A DNA stretch of 64,000 bases from Sipunculus nudus (taxonomy: Eukaryota > Annelida > Sipuncula > Golfingiida > Sipunculidae), in contig CM049312.1 in assembly GCA_026874595.1 (NCBI GenBank), positions 68,354,929-68,418,928 of the forward strand, written 5' to 3'. Both the position numbers and the translations under genes were made by a program. This document shows positions 22,650 through 33,999 of the stretch, piece by piece; within the stretch, counting starts at the first letter, position 1; the number at the start of each line of letters is the position of its first letter. The notes under the pieces are model-generated. The model was not told the DNA's origin and made no database searches. It was given only the letters and a program-made list of their open reading frames with translations.

Positions 22650-24160
22650 TGGATGAATTATGGATGAAATATTATGCGCAGCATAGCACATCGTCATGTG
22701 CGTAGCTAGGATTCCGGAATGTAGACACACTTCTTTCTTATTTATGTACGAGGATAACACCTCAGGTTTATCAGGTTTCATCAATGCTGTAAGATATACA
22801 AGATATACTCAAAATGGGTCTTCCTGTGCTATATGATATAGTGGCTATTCTTTTCGTAGAGGATATGCGACATTGTCTCTTAAGGGCGGTGTACCCGTTG
22901 AGGCAATAAAGGCAAAGGGTGATTGGAAATCCTTGTAATACTTATATTATTTGGACACATCAGATAAAAGGGGTCGGGCTTAATTTATAGAGCTTTAATC
23001 ATTGAATAGTATTTGAACGAGGGAACTTCTTGGGTGGTTTTCTAGGTGTTATTTATGTTTATTGCCTCGCATAGCACTGATTCGCAAAAGCAGGGTAACC
23101 CAAGGTTCATTCGTTTTTTTTATTATTTAAGTAAAACAATAACGCAGGAACATTTTACCTTTATTGTAATTTAAATACCTCAAACGAAAGCTACAAGGTA
23201 CATCCGAACCGCTAAGAATTTTATTGCAAAAGGAAGGCAAATTCATTTTAAAAGTGTTGTAACATATTTGTACGAAAGGTCCAGGGGCCTCAGCGGAAAA
23301 TGCAGTGTAGCACGACTTGCAATGTTTCAGCCAGCAGAACATGACTTACATTTTTTACACTGTTTTTAACCTGCGTGTAGAGGAAGCCAACTGTTTTAGG
23401 GCAATATCTGGACAGGTAATAATTTATTTCAAAGAAAAAATGCCATTTTTCGTGTAATTTCAACATGCTTAATAGGTGATAAGGCCCTTTTAACACAGGT
23501 CCCTTGTGGAAATATGGTGTACCTAGCACGGATCAGGTAGATTAATGTATGCAAGTTACAATGTAGGTGAATCCTATAATGGTACAGTTCGACGTATCTC
23601 CTCCAGCTTTTATTAAATTAAACATTTATGAGCTGTGTGGTTATGCAGGCTACCATTGCCATTACAAACATTCTGAAACTTATCCTTGAAATAATGAAAC
23701 GAGTTACCAGGATTACGAATGAAAACATGACTTCGATAAAGTGGTTGTATTTCTAGGTGGTTTTCTGAAAGAATTTTTGGTTGTACGATTTAACAAAATT
23801 GTGTATGGAAGTATGTTGTTGACAATAATTGCTCTGCAACCAGTCATTAACTTTGGAATAAGTGAAACTTTAAATATTTCACCTACTTTTACATAATAAA
23901 ATAAAACAATTTCTAATTCTAACATGGAATCAGTTGCTTTATTCACTGATGGGCAGTCGCCTTGAACATATTTAAATATATGAAATTAACCACCGCCAGT
24001 GGGTGTGGTTGTATCAATATATGAAGAATGTTGTTAAAATGTTCAATCATTAAATGATACAACTTTCCGATATACCACGTAAACTTTAGTCACTTATGGA
24101 AGCAACGTTTAGAACATTACATTGCAGAGAAAGGAGAAGTTTTCCCTATACCACAATGAT
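22650..24160. other. Interval without recognised genes
   Basis: AT-rich sequence between the recombinase fragment and lectin unit 2. No supported coding frame. Confidence 0.4.
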
Positions 24161-24264
24161 TCAATTCAAATATGAATGATGTTCTCAATGGTTACGAACA
24201 CAAGCCACATTTTCAGATGCCTAATGAAGCAACAAATGCGTCTATGTACGATAAAAAGAGAACA

Positions 24265-24342
24265 CTTTTCTTTCGGCCAACTGATAATCTCTTGATTGTT
24301 CTCAAGGGTTTTTGTTCTTAGCAACCCCACAGTTGCTAATAA
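24265..24342 (-). pseudogene. PAN-like exon remnant of lectin unit 2
   Basis: The acceptor ATTATTTTCAG/TTATTAGCAAC is nearly identical to that of the unit 1 PAN exon at 4041. A short in-frame deletion removes the RFC core and an early TGA follows. The flank above it (24343-24450) matches 4042-4150 block for block (CACCGAATGCTCT, GCAGGCT). Confidence 0.7.
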
Positions 24343-24582
24343 CTGAAAATAATTAAGATATAGAGGGAATTTATATGTGCGAATGGGCTTGGTACGTGAT
24401 CTTTGTGACACCGAATGCTCTGTTTTAAATATGAAAGCAGGCTTTAAGCATAATGACCAAAAACACATAGTTGTACTTTTTTTGTTACTTTTACCGTCGT
24501 GCGCAGGTAATGTTTAAATATCTTGTCATATCACTTCGACTCACCGTTTATGTGTTCACTTTTGTGTGTTGCCTGGTAACTT

Positions 24583-24860
24583 TCATGTATTTATATATTC
24601 CCCTACACGGGTCTCCCATAATGTGGTTTGATACGATGGTTAAGCAATTGGTCCTACCATCACAAAACTGCTGGAAATATGCCAGAACGTTTAGTTCTGG
24701 TCAGTACTGGATTTGGATGGATCATGATGACGACAATTCGTCCATTCGCCTCATCCATATGCAGAAGACTTAACAAGGAGTCCACTATTGGAAGGATATG
24801 ACAGATTACTGCTCTACCAAAACAGATCACAGTAGATTCATCTGTAAAGAGCAGACCCAC
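24583..24860 (-). pseudogene. SUEL exon remnant of lectin unit 2
   Basis: Aligns base for base with 5150-5420: GTATTTA-ATATTCCC, ACGGGTCTCC, GATGGTTAAGCAAT, ACCATCACAA, CTGCTGGAAA, GGATGGATCATGATG, ATATGACAG. Many substitutions and small indels destroy the cysteines and the reading frame. The plus-strand reading frame through it (24471-24773) is a shadow. Confidence 0.8.
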
Positions 24861-24869
24861 ACCATATAT

Positions 24870-25582
24870 AACAATAAATGTGATTATGAGACGTTATTAG
24901 AAAAAAATAACCTTACCAAACACTCGGTCATATAATATTTGTACGGACATTAGGGGAATGTAAATAAGATAAAGGACATAATATCAGCTATAGGAAATAT
25001 GACGTTGCAGCTTCTCGATTTAAAATAGCTATCCCTTTTGTGTATAGGGTATTTTTAATCGGACAGTTATTTGTTAATAAGACGTTATTAATAAGACAGC
25101 CTGACACGTGGCTACTTAAAGGACCCAAAGGCCTTATTTCTTTATATATATTTCTAATATATATTTACACATTGTTATGTTAAATACATTACATCAGATT
25201 ATTTTCCCAAAGCAGGAGGTAAGTATTTTCCCTAGCTCCTAGGAAACATTGTATGGTCAAGAGTTTACACAAAATGTGCCATTAACAGCAAACAGAGAGC
25301 ATCGGCTTATAACAGTTAATAAATAGTGTAATATACCAAGAATAAACATTTCTTGAACATAAAAAGTAAACACCGGAGAGTACTGAGAGAATAATACCTC
25401 AGTTAACTCATACAAAAATGTTTGCATAAATCCAGCCGTGGTATGATATGAACTATTTCTTTGCAGGTGCTCCTAACCGACAAGTCCTAGTCATAATGTT
25501 TCCAATCAGGAACTTTCACTTCACCAGACGAAATTACGGACAGACAAGTATAATTTGACTCATTGATTCGAGTCTTTGGTCC
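24870..25582. repeat. Duplicated intron of unit 2 (copy of about 5.45-6.14 kb)
   Basis: Matches the unit 1 intron: ATTTTTAATCGG, GACCCAAAGGCCTTATTTC, GTATTTTCCC, a TTTGCAGGTGCTC block, GTTTCCAATCAGGAA and TTGATTCGAGT, in the same order as 5650-6135. Confidence 0.75.
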
Positions 25583-25819
25583 TTAAAGTACATGACCAGA
25601 GATATATACCCCATTTGTGTAGAGTGCATCTTACCCCTATTAAGGTGACATACTGCTGGTGACCTGTGCCGACTGAGCTTGATTAATGAGCAATTAGGCA
25701 GATATGTGGCTACTCGCAACAGGGTCAGTGCTACAGAGCCGCACAAAAGCAGGCACAGGCTGTGACGTCGGCTCGGGAACTGCAGGCTTACTATGGCAGT
25801 CATCCTGTGTATATACAAT

Positions 25820-25978
25820 GGCCACTGGTCTTTTTGACGACGATGTCCTGTCTGAAAGTTTTGAGTCCAACACGGATATAACGGTGGATTTTAACTCCCC
25901 AAGCTACGACAACTTTAGTGATCATGCAGATAAAGATGCAATGATACCAGGGAGCGGGGAGTTCAACCTACATGTTTG
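25820..25978 (+). CDS. Short acidic ORF inside the TTAA transposon
   Basis: From a possible start at ATGGCCACTGG the frame encodes about 53 residues, MATGLFDDDVLSESFESNTD first, rich in Asp, Glu and Ser. It ends at a stop followed by the partial palindrome CCCTCAGGGCGG. Acidic N-termini occur in some transposases, but nothing after the stop continues the frame. It runs opposite to the THAP fragment. It may be chance or a second, nested element. Confidence 0.25.
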
Positions 25979-26617
25979 AGCCGACCCTCAGGGCGGATGA
26001 TGACACCTCGTGCGACGAGTAATATATAATCACCGTCACAAATCGGGAACATAGAATGGTTATTTTACAAGGATTTTTTATTCCAAATTTACATGTAAAA
26101 TAGGTGAACGTTATGTCAATTAATTGCACGATATCATGTGATAAATGAACAGCAATTTTTAATACAAGACATGTCAGCTCGGAATGACAAAATCTCCACG
26201 TTAATATCGTCCCTCGTTAAAGAAGGTGTGCAAGTCCTCTAAACTTATGCGAATGACTAACAGGCGGATATCTGTATCTATTTAATATAATGCTTGACAA
26301 TTTACATTTGCATAAAATGCAATACATTTAACCAGGTCCGGGCTGACCGCAGTTTTAAGACGTCCTTCACTTTAGGTACGTATACTTAAAAGGAAGGACG
26401 TTCGTCCTTTAATCGAAGTACGAAACCCACAGCCCTCGTCTTCCCAACTTTTGATTATTTATCCTTATTTTCTCCATATTAAGGCCATGTTTATTGGTCA
26501 GATTTTGCACAGAGCTCCTGTCAATGAATCGAGCAACCTGATAGGATGCCAGTTGACAAGAAAGCATACTGCACATAGTAGCCGACATTAGACGATCTTA
26601 ACGAGTTTCTTTGCACA

Positions 26618-26718
26618 GAACGTTAAAATCGAACTATTGTGAGCGTATTATCATAAGGGCAACATCAACTTTACGTTAGAATGAATAAATAATTAACATT
26701 CGAACGGAATTCGGATAG
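26618..26718 (+). repeat. Internal inverted repeat, left arm (partner 28153-28255)
   Basis: The reverse complement matches the right arm over about 100 bp: AACTATCCGAATT, a TTCATTCTAAC block, AAAGTTGATGTTGCC, ATAATACGCTCACAAT and CGATTTTAACG. Both arms lie inside the TTAA transposon. Confidence 0.8.
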
Positions 26719-28152
26719 TTGATTAAGATTCTATAGCCGAGCATAATTTTAAGCTTGTCTTTCTACAGAATTGTATACACCGAAATTCAACAATGATATA
26801 AATTGATGATCATCTTTTTAACGCTCCCCATCTCTCTGGCATGCAAACACACATATGAATATATTTATATACTTTTTTTTATTTGTAATGGGTTATACTT
26901 ACCCTACAGGAACAGATGATAACGGCTATGCATCTTCACAGGTGTGGCCCGACAGCAAAACTTGGTGCGCAATTTTTGCATGTCTCCGGCCTTCCAATGA
27001 ACTCCAACACTTCAGATTTTTTAAACCACGGTCATTCATCACACATTAAATCCATTTGTGTCGGGGTTTTTCATATTTTTTTTATCTTTCTGATAATGAA
27101 ATAACACATCATTGTGTAGAGGTTCAATTGATTTTTATTCAACATTTCAGGTGTTTACATATCACATGACTGAAAAATTAAACAAGATGTGTCATCATCT
27201 GGCTTTATTTGTTCTGGAATAATATCTGCAAACAAAGAGACATATATGAAAAATATTTTTTATGTATGTATTTCTATAATTTTAGGTCTTTTATGAATAA
27301 ACATTGCAAAAACAAATGTTGCCTAGTTTAATCATGTTTTCATTCATAACACAGAAGTCTAGTAAATTATCGTATTTTAAAATATATTATACATAAAAAT
27401 CGCTCTAAGAAAGAATTTCAGAAAACCTTTTTCCAGTTTAATCTGCCGTGGAGCCTTTGTGCATCACATGATGTTCTTAGTTTGCTGTTAAAGTTTAATT
27501 CTTAAGTCAAATTCTTCAGCGGACCTGAAAATAAATACTGTGAACTAATCCTATTATTCATGCAGAATAGTCCACATGACACGTTTTGTTAAAAAAATTC
27601 TTTGTCAATTCTCGGTAAAGTCATACTTGCATTATTCTATAGGCGCACTTCAAAATGTATATCCAGATATTTATTCGTTTAATTATGACACGAATGATTT
27701 CCATATGAAATCTATATGTAAATATGACAGCCTGGGGATTTCCTTACACTATTTCATGGAAGGAAGGCATACTTATTGGAAGTTTTATAGAGGCGTACTT
27801 CGATTTTAGTACGCGACTATATACAACTTACAAGCAATGGAAAAAAAGTGGATCGCTTAAAATCGGCTAAAAACACTATGTACATCACCGTTAGGCCTAC
27901 ATATCAAAGCTAAATATTTATAATATTATTAGATTTATTAAATACACAAAATAATAATAATGCCCATAATATATCAGGCAGCCAGATCTTTATATATATT
28001 TTGCATAATTTGTACCAGGGGGTTCAATTTTTTTAAGGCAAGCTTGCAAGATGAAATAGATGCATTTTGTGTGTTAAGTACTCGACTAAATACAACTAAC
28101 AAGCAATTAAAAACAGTGGATTGCTTTAAAATTGGCAATATAATTATCATTA

Positions 28153-28255
28153 ACTATCCGAATTTCGTTAAGATAGTTATTAAGTTCATTCTAACATAAA
28201 GTTGATGTTGCCTGTGTGATAATACGCTCACAATGGCTCGATTTTAACGTACTGT
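28153..28255 (-). repeat. Internal inverted repeat, right arm
   Basis: Partner of 26618-26718. It begins exactly where the THAP reading frame loses its consensus, at a TTTACAG that resembles a splice acceptor. Confidence 0.8.
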
Positions 28256-28430
28256 AAAGGATGCGCACAAAACGGAATGAGCTAATGGCCCCTCCCAGTT
28301 TACTCGCTTCACGCGAACAAAGTTAACCCATTTCTTCAAACGTTCTCGCTGGCTCAAAGGAAACCTGTGTAAACTCATACCATCACGGTTTGTGTTACTG
28401 CAGCCACCCGCTACACAACCATTTGACAAT
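28256..28430 (-). pseudogene. THAP zinc-finger fragment
   Basis: The minus-strand frame reads NGCVAGGCSNTNRDG, SLHRFP, KKWVNFVRVKR and HSVLCASF: the first Cys-x4-Cys pair, the HRFP box and the VLC of the C2CH THAP DNA-binding module. The expected Cys-x2-His (CSEHF type) is degraded to CASF, so one zinc ligand is missing. The conserved AVPTIF-type end and any downstream transposase are absent. THAP domains bind DNA in P-element and Kolobok-type transposases and in host factors derived from them; its place inside a TTAA-flanked element favours the transposon origin. Confidence 0.7.
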
Positions 28431-28762
28431 ATTTTAACTATTAACGATCGAACGCAATATAGAAAACGGTACACCTATTGTCATGAGTTCACACATGTGG
28501 CTTTGTTATGACTGACTGCCGTTCCTGAGCTGGCGTCATTCCGAATATTCATGTGGCACGGAACCGATCATAGCCGACCGCGGGCAGGGTGAAACCAAGC
28601 ATCTTAGCGCTCTGATTAGACGCGGTTTTAATTAATTTAGAGCGGTAATAACGACTGCACACAGGGTCAGCAGTTTCAAAAACAATTAATTTACGGTATA
28701 ATATGGTCAAATTGCAGTTTTATTTACGCTGTTCATGTACTTTAATGGTTTTACATGCACTT

Positions 28763-28816
28763 GCCTGTGTACTCACACATGACCAAAGCAATATGAAAAG
28801 CGAGGAATGACGGCAT
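28763..28816 (-). pseudogene. Signal-peptide exon copy of lectin unit 2
   Basis: Homologous to 6159-6213: ATGCCGTC, TTCCTCG, GAGTACACAGGCA and the following donor region align. A one-base insertion changes the phase (ends in GGCAA/GTGCAT, phase 2), so it cannot join the SUEL remnant in frame. Confidence 0.65.
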
Positions 28817-29470
28817 TTTTATCTTGTGTACTTAGTGTAGCATTTCCCTCCACACGGTGAAAAAGTGACACTGTTTGAAATTTCCATTTGCCATTATTTT
28901 GTTAGAGTGAAATATACAACACCTGTATAAATTAATATCCGGTAGAGCTTCTATAGCTATTTGCGTCCATATTTGTAAAAGCACACTAGTTTTAGCAAAG
29001 CCTCCACAAGATAATTGTTGTTTCTTAGATAATTATTTATATATAAATATGTGTTTGTATTCATGTCGGAAGTGGATAATATATAATATCTGTCAGGTAT
29101 GGCGTACCTTTCCTCTAGGATGAACAAGCGGGTGCTGAACTAATACTAATACTTTTTCACGGAGAAAGATTTATGTTCTATATTTATTCCTTGGAATGAC
29201 AATTGAACCATATAGTCCAACTAATCACGATGTTTGGTTTAGAACCCTTTATCTCTGTATGAATAAATTTCCACTCTGCTAGTAAAGATGTTGAAGAATC
29301 CAAATCCTTCTGTACAACGGAAATTCTCTGACGTTTGTTCTTAATTAATTCCTTTAGCAATTTTCAAAACAAATATTAACTCTGGACTAATATTTTACTT
29401 TGAAGCTTTTTCTAATACCAATATCTGCGATTCACGTTCATCTTTCTTAGGAATTCAGACAGGTAGATGT
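28817..29470 (-). repeat. 5' module copy 2 (promoter region of unit 2)
   Basis: Aligns with 6214-6800: TTATTTAT-TA...ATGTGTTTG-ATTCATGT, TAGCAATTTTCAAAACAAATATT and ACTCTGGACTAATATT near the far end. Related also to 29527-30205 and 32681-33350. Confidence 0.55.
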
Positions 29471-29476
29471 ACTTAC

Positions 29477-29526
29477 CTAGGCACTCCTCGTTGTCAAGAC
29501 AACCTTGAGAATGGCCAAAACGGCAT
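29477..29526 (-). pseudogene. Third signal-peptide exon copy (decayed)
   Basis: The minus strand reads ATGCCG, then CATTCTCAAGG and a clear donor CTAG/GTAAGT, aligning with the 6159 exon. A deletion brings TGA in frame after ten residues. No SUEL exon follows before unit 2, so only the 5' module was duplicated. Confidence 0.55.
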
Positions 29527-30205
29527 ATTAAACTTCTATATATATATCAGCGATAGACTGATAGTGATCAATGGTACAACTTTGTGATTTATTTGTGTAA
29601 AGGTATGAGACATTTACAAACCTTACGAAACAGTGTTTCCATAGCTATGGCAAATATATTGTTGTGGCCAACGTTTGTATATTACACCGTAATTCAATCC
29701 TACAATAGGGTACGATGCTTGTTGCAATCAATGTTTCATTTATTTTTTTTTTCTGTCTATATCGATTTTTTATCGTGATCTAATATTTCTCAGTTGTAAA
29801 GTTAGCATACGAAACAGCATTTCCCCTGGGATTGATCAGCAAATGGCAAGCCTACATAATAAAAAACGTCCTCCAAAAGGATAGAATTTACGTGTTGTGT
29901 TCAACGCAAAGGCTGACAATTACACCCGAGGAACCATTTCATTTTTAATATATCTCTATTGTACGTAACCTCCATATCAATGCATATCAGCACTGCCAAT
30001 TCAGGTTATAGACTCATTTTGCAACAGGGTAATTCTCTGATATGCTTGTTTGAATCGATTTATGGAGCAGTCATCTAAATGAATATCTGTTCTTGAATAA
30101 TATTTAGTATGGAAGCCAACTTTTTGTATAAATTTGTATCAATCAATGTCTGCGAAAATATTACTAATTCCAGCATACCCGGGAGTAAGCTTTATACTTC
30201 CATTG
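29527..30205 (-). repeat. 5' module copy 3
   Basis: Shares with 32681-33350 long ordered matches: AATAGCTATGGCAAATAT (CATAGCTATGGCAAATAT here), GTACGAAACAG/ATACGAAACAG, GCGAGCCTACAT/GCAAGCCTACAT, CTCTGACACGCTTGTTT/CTCTGATATGCTTGTTT, TGGAAGCCAAC and TATAAATTTG. This is the best-conserved module pair. Confidence 0.7.
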
Positions 30206-30209
30206 CACG

Positions 30210-31027
30210 CACGCGCGCTTAAACATAGGTATATATTTATATGTGTGGATGAACATATGCATGTGAGTGACTAACCGAGCCTCTGTTCATGAGTGGTAAA
30301 TTAATTGTTTTCAAAATAGAACTTAGTTTTATTTTCATAAACGTTATCATATAAAAGCACGCACTAGTCCTATCTCCCTACTGGTATCACCGTCACGTCT
30401 ATGTCTATGTATTAATCACGTTACAAATCAGGAGTCACATATATGATATGGTACAGCAGTAACGGTATTCGCAGTGTATTTTTGGCTGACGTGTTTTAAC
30501 GATGGATAGTTTTTTTAGAAAGAAAATTACAACCTATTATTACAATGAGTCACCAGTGCCTTCAAATTAATTCCTGCACAACCTCTCCTATACTGCTTCT
30601 TTGATTAACTGATAAACTTCAAAACCTAAGAGTGAACATGAACATTAATAGCAGTAATCACTGAAGGAAGGGAATCGTGTATTTACAACCGTTTCTATAC
30701 AAGAAGAATATCAGTTCCCGCATGTCGATAATTTACATTTGTCTGTAACATATGACCATTTTAATAATGGACAAAGATCAAAGGTGTTGACAGACAGCGA
30801 TTGAAAGGAAATAAAGCATGACTTGGATTGCCTTGCTTAGTTCAGATTACATGAGACATTGGCCATGAACCTGCTAGAACCAGGTAACGGACAAGCGAAG
30901 TATTACCCTAAAAAAATGGGCCCCAAGACAGCTTAATTAAGCCCGTTGGGCCCTCTGATAAAAAGGTGCATATATGTAAGTTAATAAAGCAGCAAAAAGA
31001 AAATTTCCTCATTTTCAAGTATTTTCT

Positions 31028-31087
<60 letters not shown>

Positions 31088-31525
31088 AATTCTTAACAGT
31101 TTTGGCCCTTCCTATCACTCCCAGTTAGAAACTGAATGTTTGAGAAAGACAACATATTTGAAGTATTTTCTTGTGCCTTGTTGGATTAGTTTGAACTAAA
31201 TTTAAAACAAAATGAGATTTTCGAATATTTTTTTCGGCCTTATCGGTAAATCTGGTCTGGTCCGCGTCCCTTTCGGTTCATCCAAGCACTCCCGATTTAA
31301 AACTCTTTATGTACGCTTCGCACATGTTAAACAAGACTTCCGCATACTGAACATTTTCTCCTGCCCTTTAGGACACGCGGCCTACCCGGGACCCTCTACT
31401 TACTAAATTTATGAAAGCTAAAATAAAAACTAAATAAGACTTAAATAGGAAACTCCTATTCGGTACCGGCCGTCTGGGGCCCTTCGGGGCCCGGTTTGAT
31501 GTACCGGATGACCCCGTCTCTCCTA
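30210..31525. other. Interval without recognised genes
   Basis: Holds a (TA)n run and two GC-rich hairpins (GGGCCCCAA/TTGGGCCC at about 30919-30951; GGGGCCCTTCGGGGCCC at about 31476). The 31212-31406 plus frame is unrecognised. Confidence 0.4.
31030..31088. repeat. (TA)n microsatellite
   Basis: TA dinucleotides with one interruption. Confidence 0.95.
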
Positions 31526-31534
31526 GTGCATGGT

Positions 31535-31700
31535 CACAACTATTATTTAGATTATGGTCCTGGATTATGGATGGATTAGGATGAAGACAAACATTTATTT
31601 GCCTCTGTTCGAAAACGAATTCTCCATCGATCGGACATGACAGGCTTACTGATTTTTCTCTTACTGTTCATCAAATTTGTTCTATAAATGAGTAATGGTA
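31535..31700 (-). pseudogene. SUEL exon remnant of lectin unit 3
   Basis: GGATTATGGATGGATTAGGATGA, TTCGAAAACGAATTCT and GGACATGACAGGCTTACTGAT align with the N-terminal part of the unit 1 SUEL exon (5270-5400). The rest of the domain is missing. Its own 5' module follows at 32.6-33.35 kb. Confidence 0.55.
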
Positions 31701-32600
31701 AACAAGGCTTCACCTACAATATAAAAAAATCTTATTTCTTAAATTATTACATGCGGTTAACACAATGATCATCCAAAAAAGAAACTTCTGTCGCCAGCAC
31801 TAGATTTGTTCGACCACAAGGGGATATGTATATTATATAATTTATATCAAATCAGATACACGTAATGTCACTTAACAACATAAACCTAACTACTATAACG
31901 AAAACATACTGTCCGAAATTTGTACAGGCGCATAATGAATCCAACAAATATTTCTTCATTGGACGTCTTTTAGAGATCCGGTTACTTGAAGGATAAAATG
32001 AATATTCCTTAGACTATATACGATTATATTATATAATGTTACATTATATTATCGTGTATTATATATTTGCGATTCATGTTTTCACAATTTGGTGGACCTA
32101 GGATCAGTCCCAGAGGCCAAATCCAAGCAGAGATCAAGGACCATACAACATGACAAATCCACACGCACGCTGATCTAGCAGTATAATTCTCCTCATAAAT
32201 GCTGAAAATCCTGGTGGCTTAACAATTATGGACAGTTTATCGAATTATCGGTTAATATAAATTGATATTACACTTATTTCTAATAAATATATATATATAT
32301 ATTTATAAAATGATATAATTAATTTGTCCGGCATCAAATTGTGAAAAAAAGATTTGTGTCTAATCTGCTGTGAACTGATATTCAATATCATGACATTAAA
32401 GAGCAAATCATAAATGGGAAACCTCAGTTTAAACCTAATAAAGTTTTGACTTATAAAGTTGCCTTAAGTATCCTATAAATTATTATATGAAGCAGCTGCT
32501 AGACATTTCCAGTCAAAAGGTTTCAACTAGTAATGTTCATCCAACATAGGAGGAAAGCGGGCACGTACATATCATGTATCCTCAATATCGATTCACTTTC
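31700..32600. other. Intron-like interval of lectin unit 3
   Basis: AT-rich sequence between the SUEL remnant and the first-exon copy. Contains a short (TA)n at about 32286-32302. Confidence 0.35.
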
Positions 32601-32614
32601 TTCCATCTGTAATC

Positions 32615-32680
32615 AGACTTACCTACTCACTTGCTCCTTGTCAAGGAAATCGTGAGAATGGCCGAAGAAGTTAAAACCAT
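32615..32680 (-). pseudogene. Fourth signal-peptide exon copy
   Basis: The minus strand opens ATG and encodes MVLTSSAILTISLTRSK before a stop. Two donors (GCAA/GTGAGT and GTAG/GTAAGT) lie at the end. The first would give phase 2, the second passes a stop, so neither keeps the family's phase 1. Aligned to the 29477 copy through GGCCATTCTCA and CCTTGACAA. Confidence 0.5.
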
Positions 32681-33350
32681 CTTCTGTATATATATTGCTT
32701 CTCTCGATTCTTCGAAAATGATACTGATCACGACTGCCACTTGTAATTATTTGTAAATGTAAAAAAAAATATAGGCAGTGTTTCAATAGCTATGGCAAAT
32801 ATTTTGTGTGTATGTTACCATGTGTTTACGACACTGTATTTCAACACCAAGAAATAAGGAAACAACAGGCTTGATGCTTGTCGCAAGATAATGTTTCATT
32901 TTCTATTCATGATCTTATATTTCCCGTGATCATAATATAATATTTCTCCATTATTAAGTTAGTGTACGAAACAGTATTCCCATGGGATAAATCAACTGAA
33001 GGCGAGCCTACATGATTTTCATGCTATGTTCAACACATTGGTTAACAATCACAGCCACGGGACCATTTTAATTTTTGTCTATGTCTATATACCTGTATCT
33101 TCATATCATTGCATATCCGCTCCGGTAATTTAGGTGATGATGACTGAAAATCATTTAGTAACACAGTTAATCTCTGACACGCTTGTTTTAATCAAACCTG
33201 GAGCAATCAACAAAAATATATCGACTCTGGAATAATTTTTCACTTGGAAGCCAACATATAGTATAAATTTGAACAAGTCAATGTATGCGGATTCAGCAAA
33301 ATTAACATCACATGGAGGCAAAAAAACTTTAGAGGTTCCCTTGTCTTAGA
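32681..33350 (-). repeat. 5' module copy 4
   Basis: Ordered matches to 29527-30205 as listed there, including the AATAGCTATGGCAAATAT box and GTACGAAACAG. Confidence 0.7.
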
Positions 33351-33534
33351 CTTTTCGTCAAGAAATAGTATTAAATTTATGTTCAAGTTGTCATACATAT
33401 GTTATGCCCCATGTCAAGTAGTCCCAAATCGAAATGGAGTGCTGCAGATGTATATCTATATATTAAGAACTGGAAAAGACAGCATAAAAAATTTAAGTGG
33501 TTACCTCCACCAAAAATATTTAAAAAATGTATGA

Positions 33535-33962
33535 ATGACAAACAGAGCCTTAAACAAAGTACTTAAACGTAGAATTTATTATAGCAAACATCAACTAAAG
33601 GCCTGCACTGATCCTATCTCAAGACTGGTTTCAGCTTCACTTAGGTCCTTTACCTCACAGTTTTTAGTCACACCAGTATGTAGGACTGTGACTTATAGTG
33701 ATAAGTGTTTTAGTTGTTACGCCCCGAAACTCTGGAACAGTTTACCTGTCAGCATCAGGAATGCTGGCCCTATTCCCACTTTTAAGAAACAACATACAAA
33801 ATTCTTTTTTTTTAACAGGCTTTTAATCTGTAATGTAGCGTTATTTTTAGGCTCCTTTCTTTTTAACCATGTGTGCTGTCAACTTTTAAATGTTTTTCAT
33901 ATATTTTATGTGAAGCGCTCTAGGGCTAATTACATTAGATAAGTGCGCTATACAAATGTTGC

Positions 33963-33993
<31 letters not shown>
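33535..33993 (+). mobile_element. 3' end of an L2/CR1-like LINE
   Basis: The open frame 33535-33942 encodes the C-terminus of a non-LTR reverse-transcriptase polyprotein. The diagnostic stretch is YAPKLWNSLPVSIRNAG followed by PTFKK. A short 3' end with AAGCGCTCTAGGGCTAATT and GTGCGCTATACAAAT and a tail of (AAT)n follow, as in L2/CR1-type elements. The element is 5'-truncated: no palm domain or endonuclease is upstream. The frame is open to the stop. Confidence 0.8.
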
Positions 33994-33994
<1 letters not shown>

Positions 33995-33999
33995 CCCTA

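Larger units (their letters stand above)
25587..28741 (-). mobile_element. TTAA-flanked DNA transposon with THAP fragment (Kolobok-like)
   Basis: A 3155-bp insertion in lectin unit 2. TTAA is at both ends (25583-25586 and 28742-28745). The termini are inverted repeats: AGTACATGACCAGAG on the left and, reversed, AGTACATGAACAGCG on the right. The unit 1 paralogue (near 6135-6145) runs straight through the same point and acts as an empty site. A THAP zinc-finger fragment lies about 310 bp inside the right end on the minus strand, where a transposase N-terminus would be. TTAA targets plus a THAP domain fit the Kolobok superfamily; piggyBac also uses TTAA but normally has no THAP domain. No DDE domain is readable, so the copy is inactive. 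Confidence 0.65.

Noticed and set aside
24471-24773. 100-codon plus-strand ORF
   Set aside because: It reads the antisense strand of a decayed SUEL exon.
33535-33942. Host gene
   Set aside because: The KLWNSLP region, the GCGCTATACAAAT tail and the AAT repeat identify a LINE 3' end.
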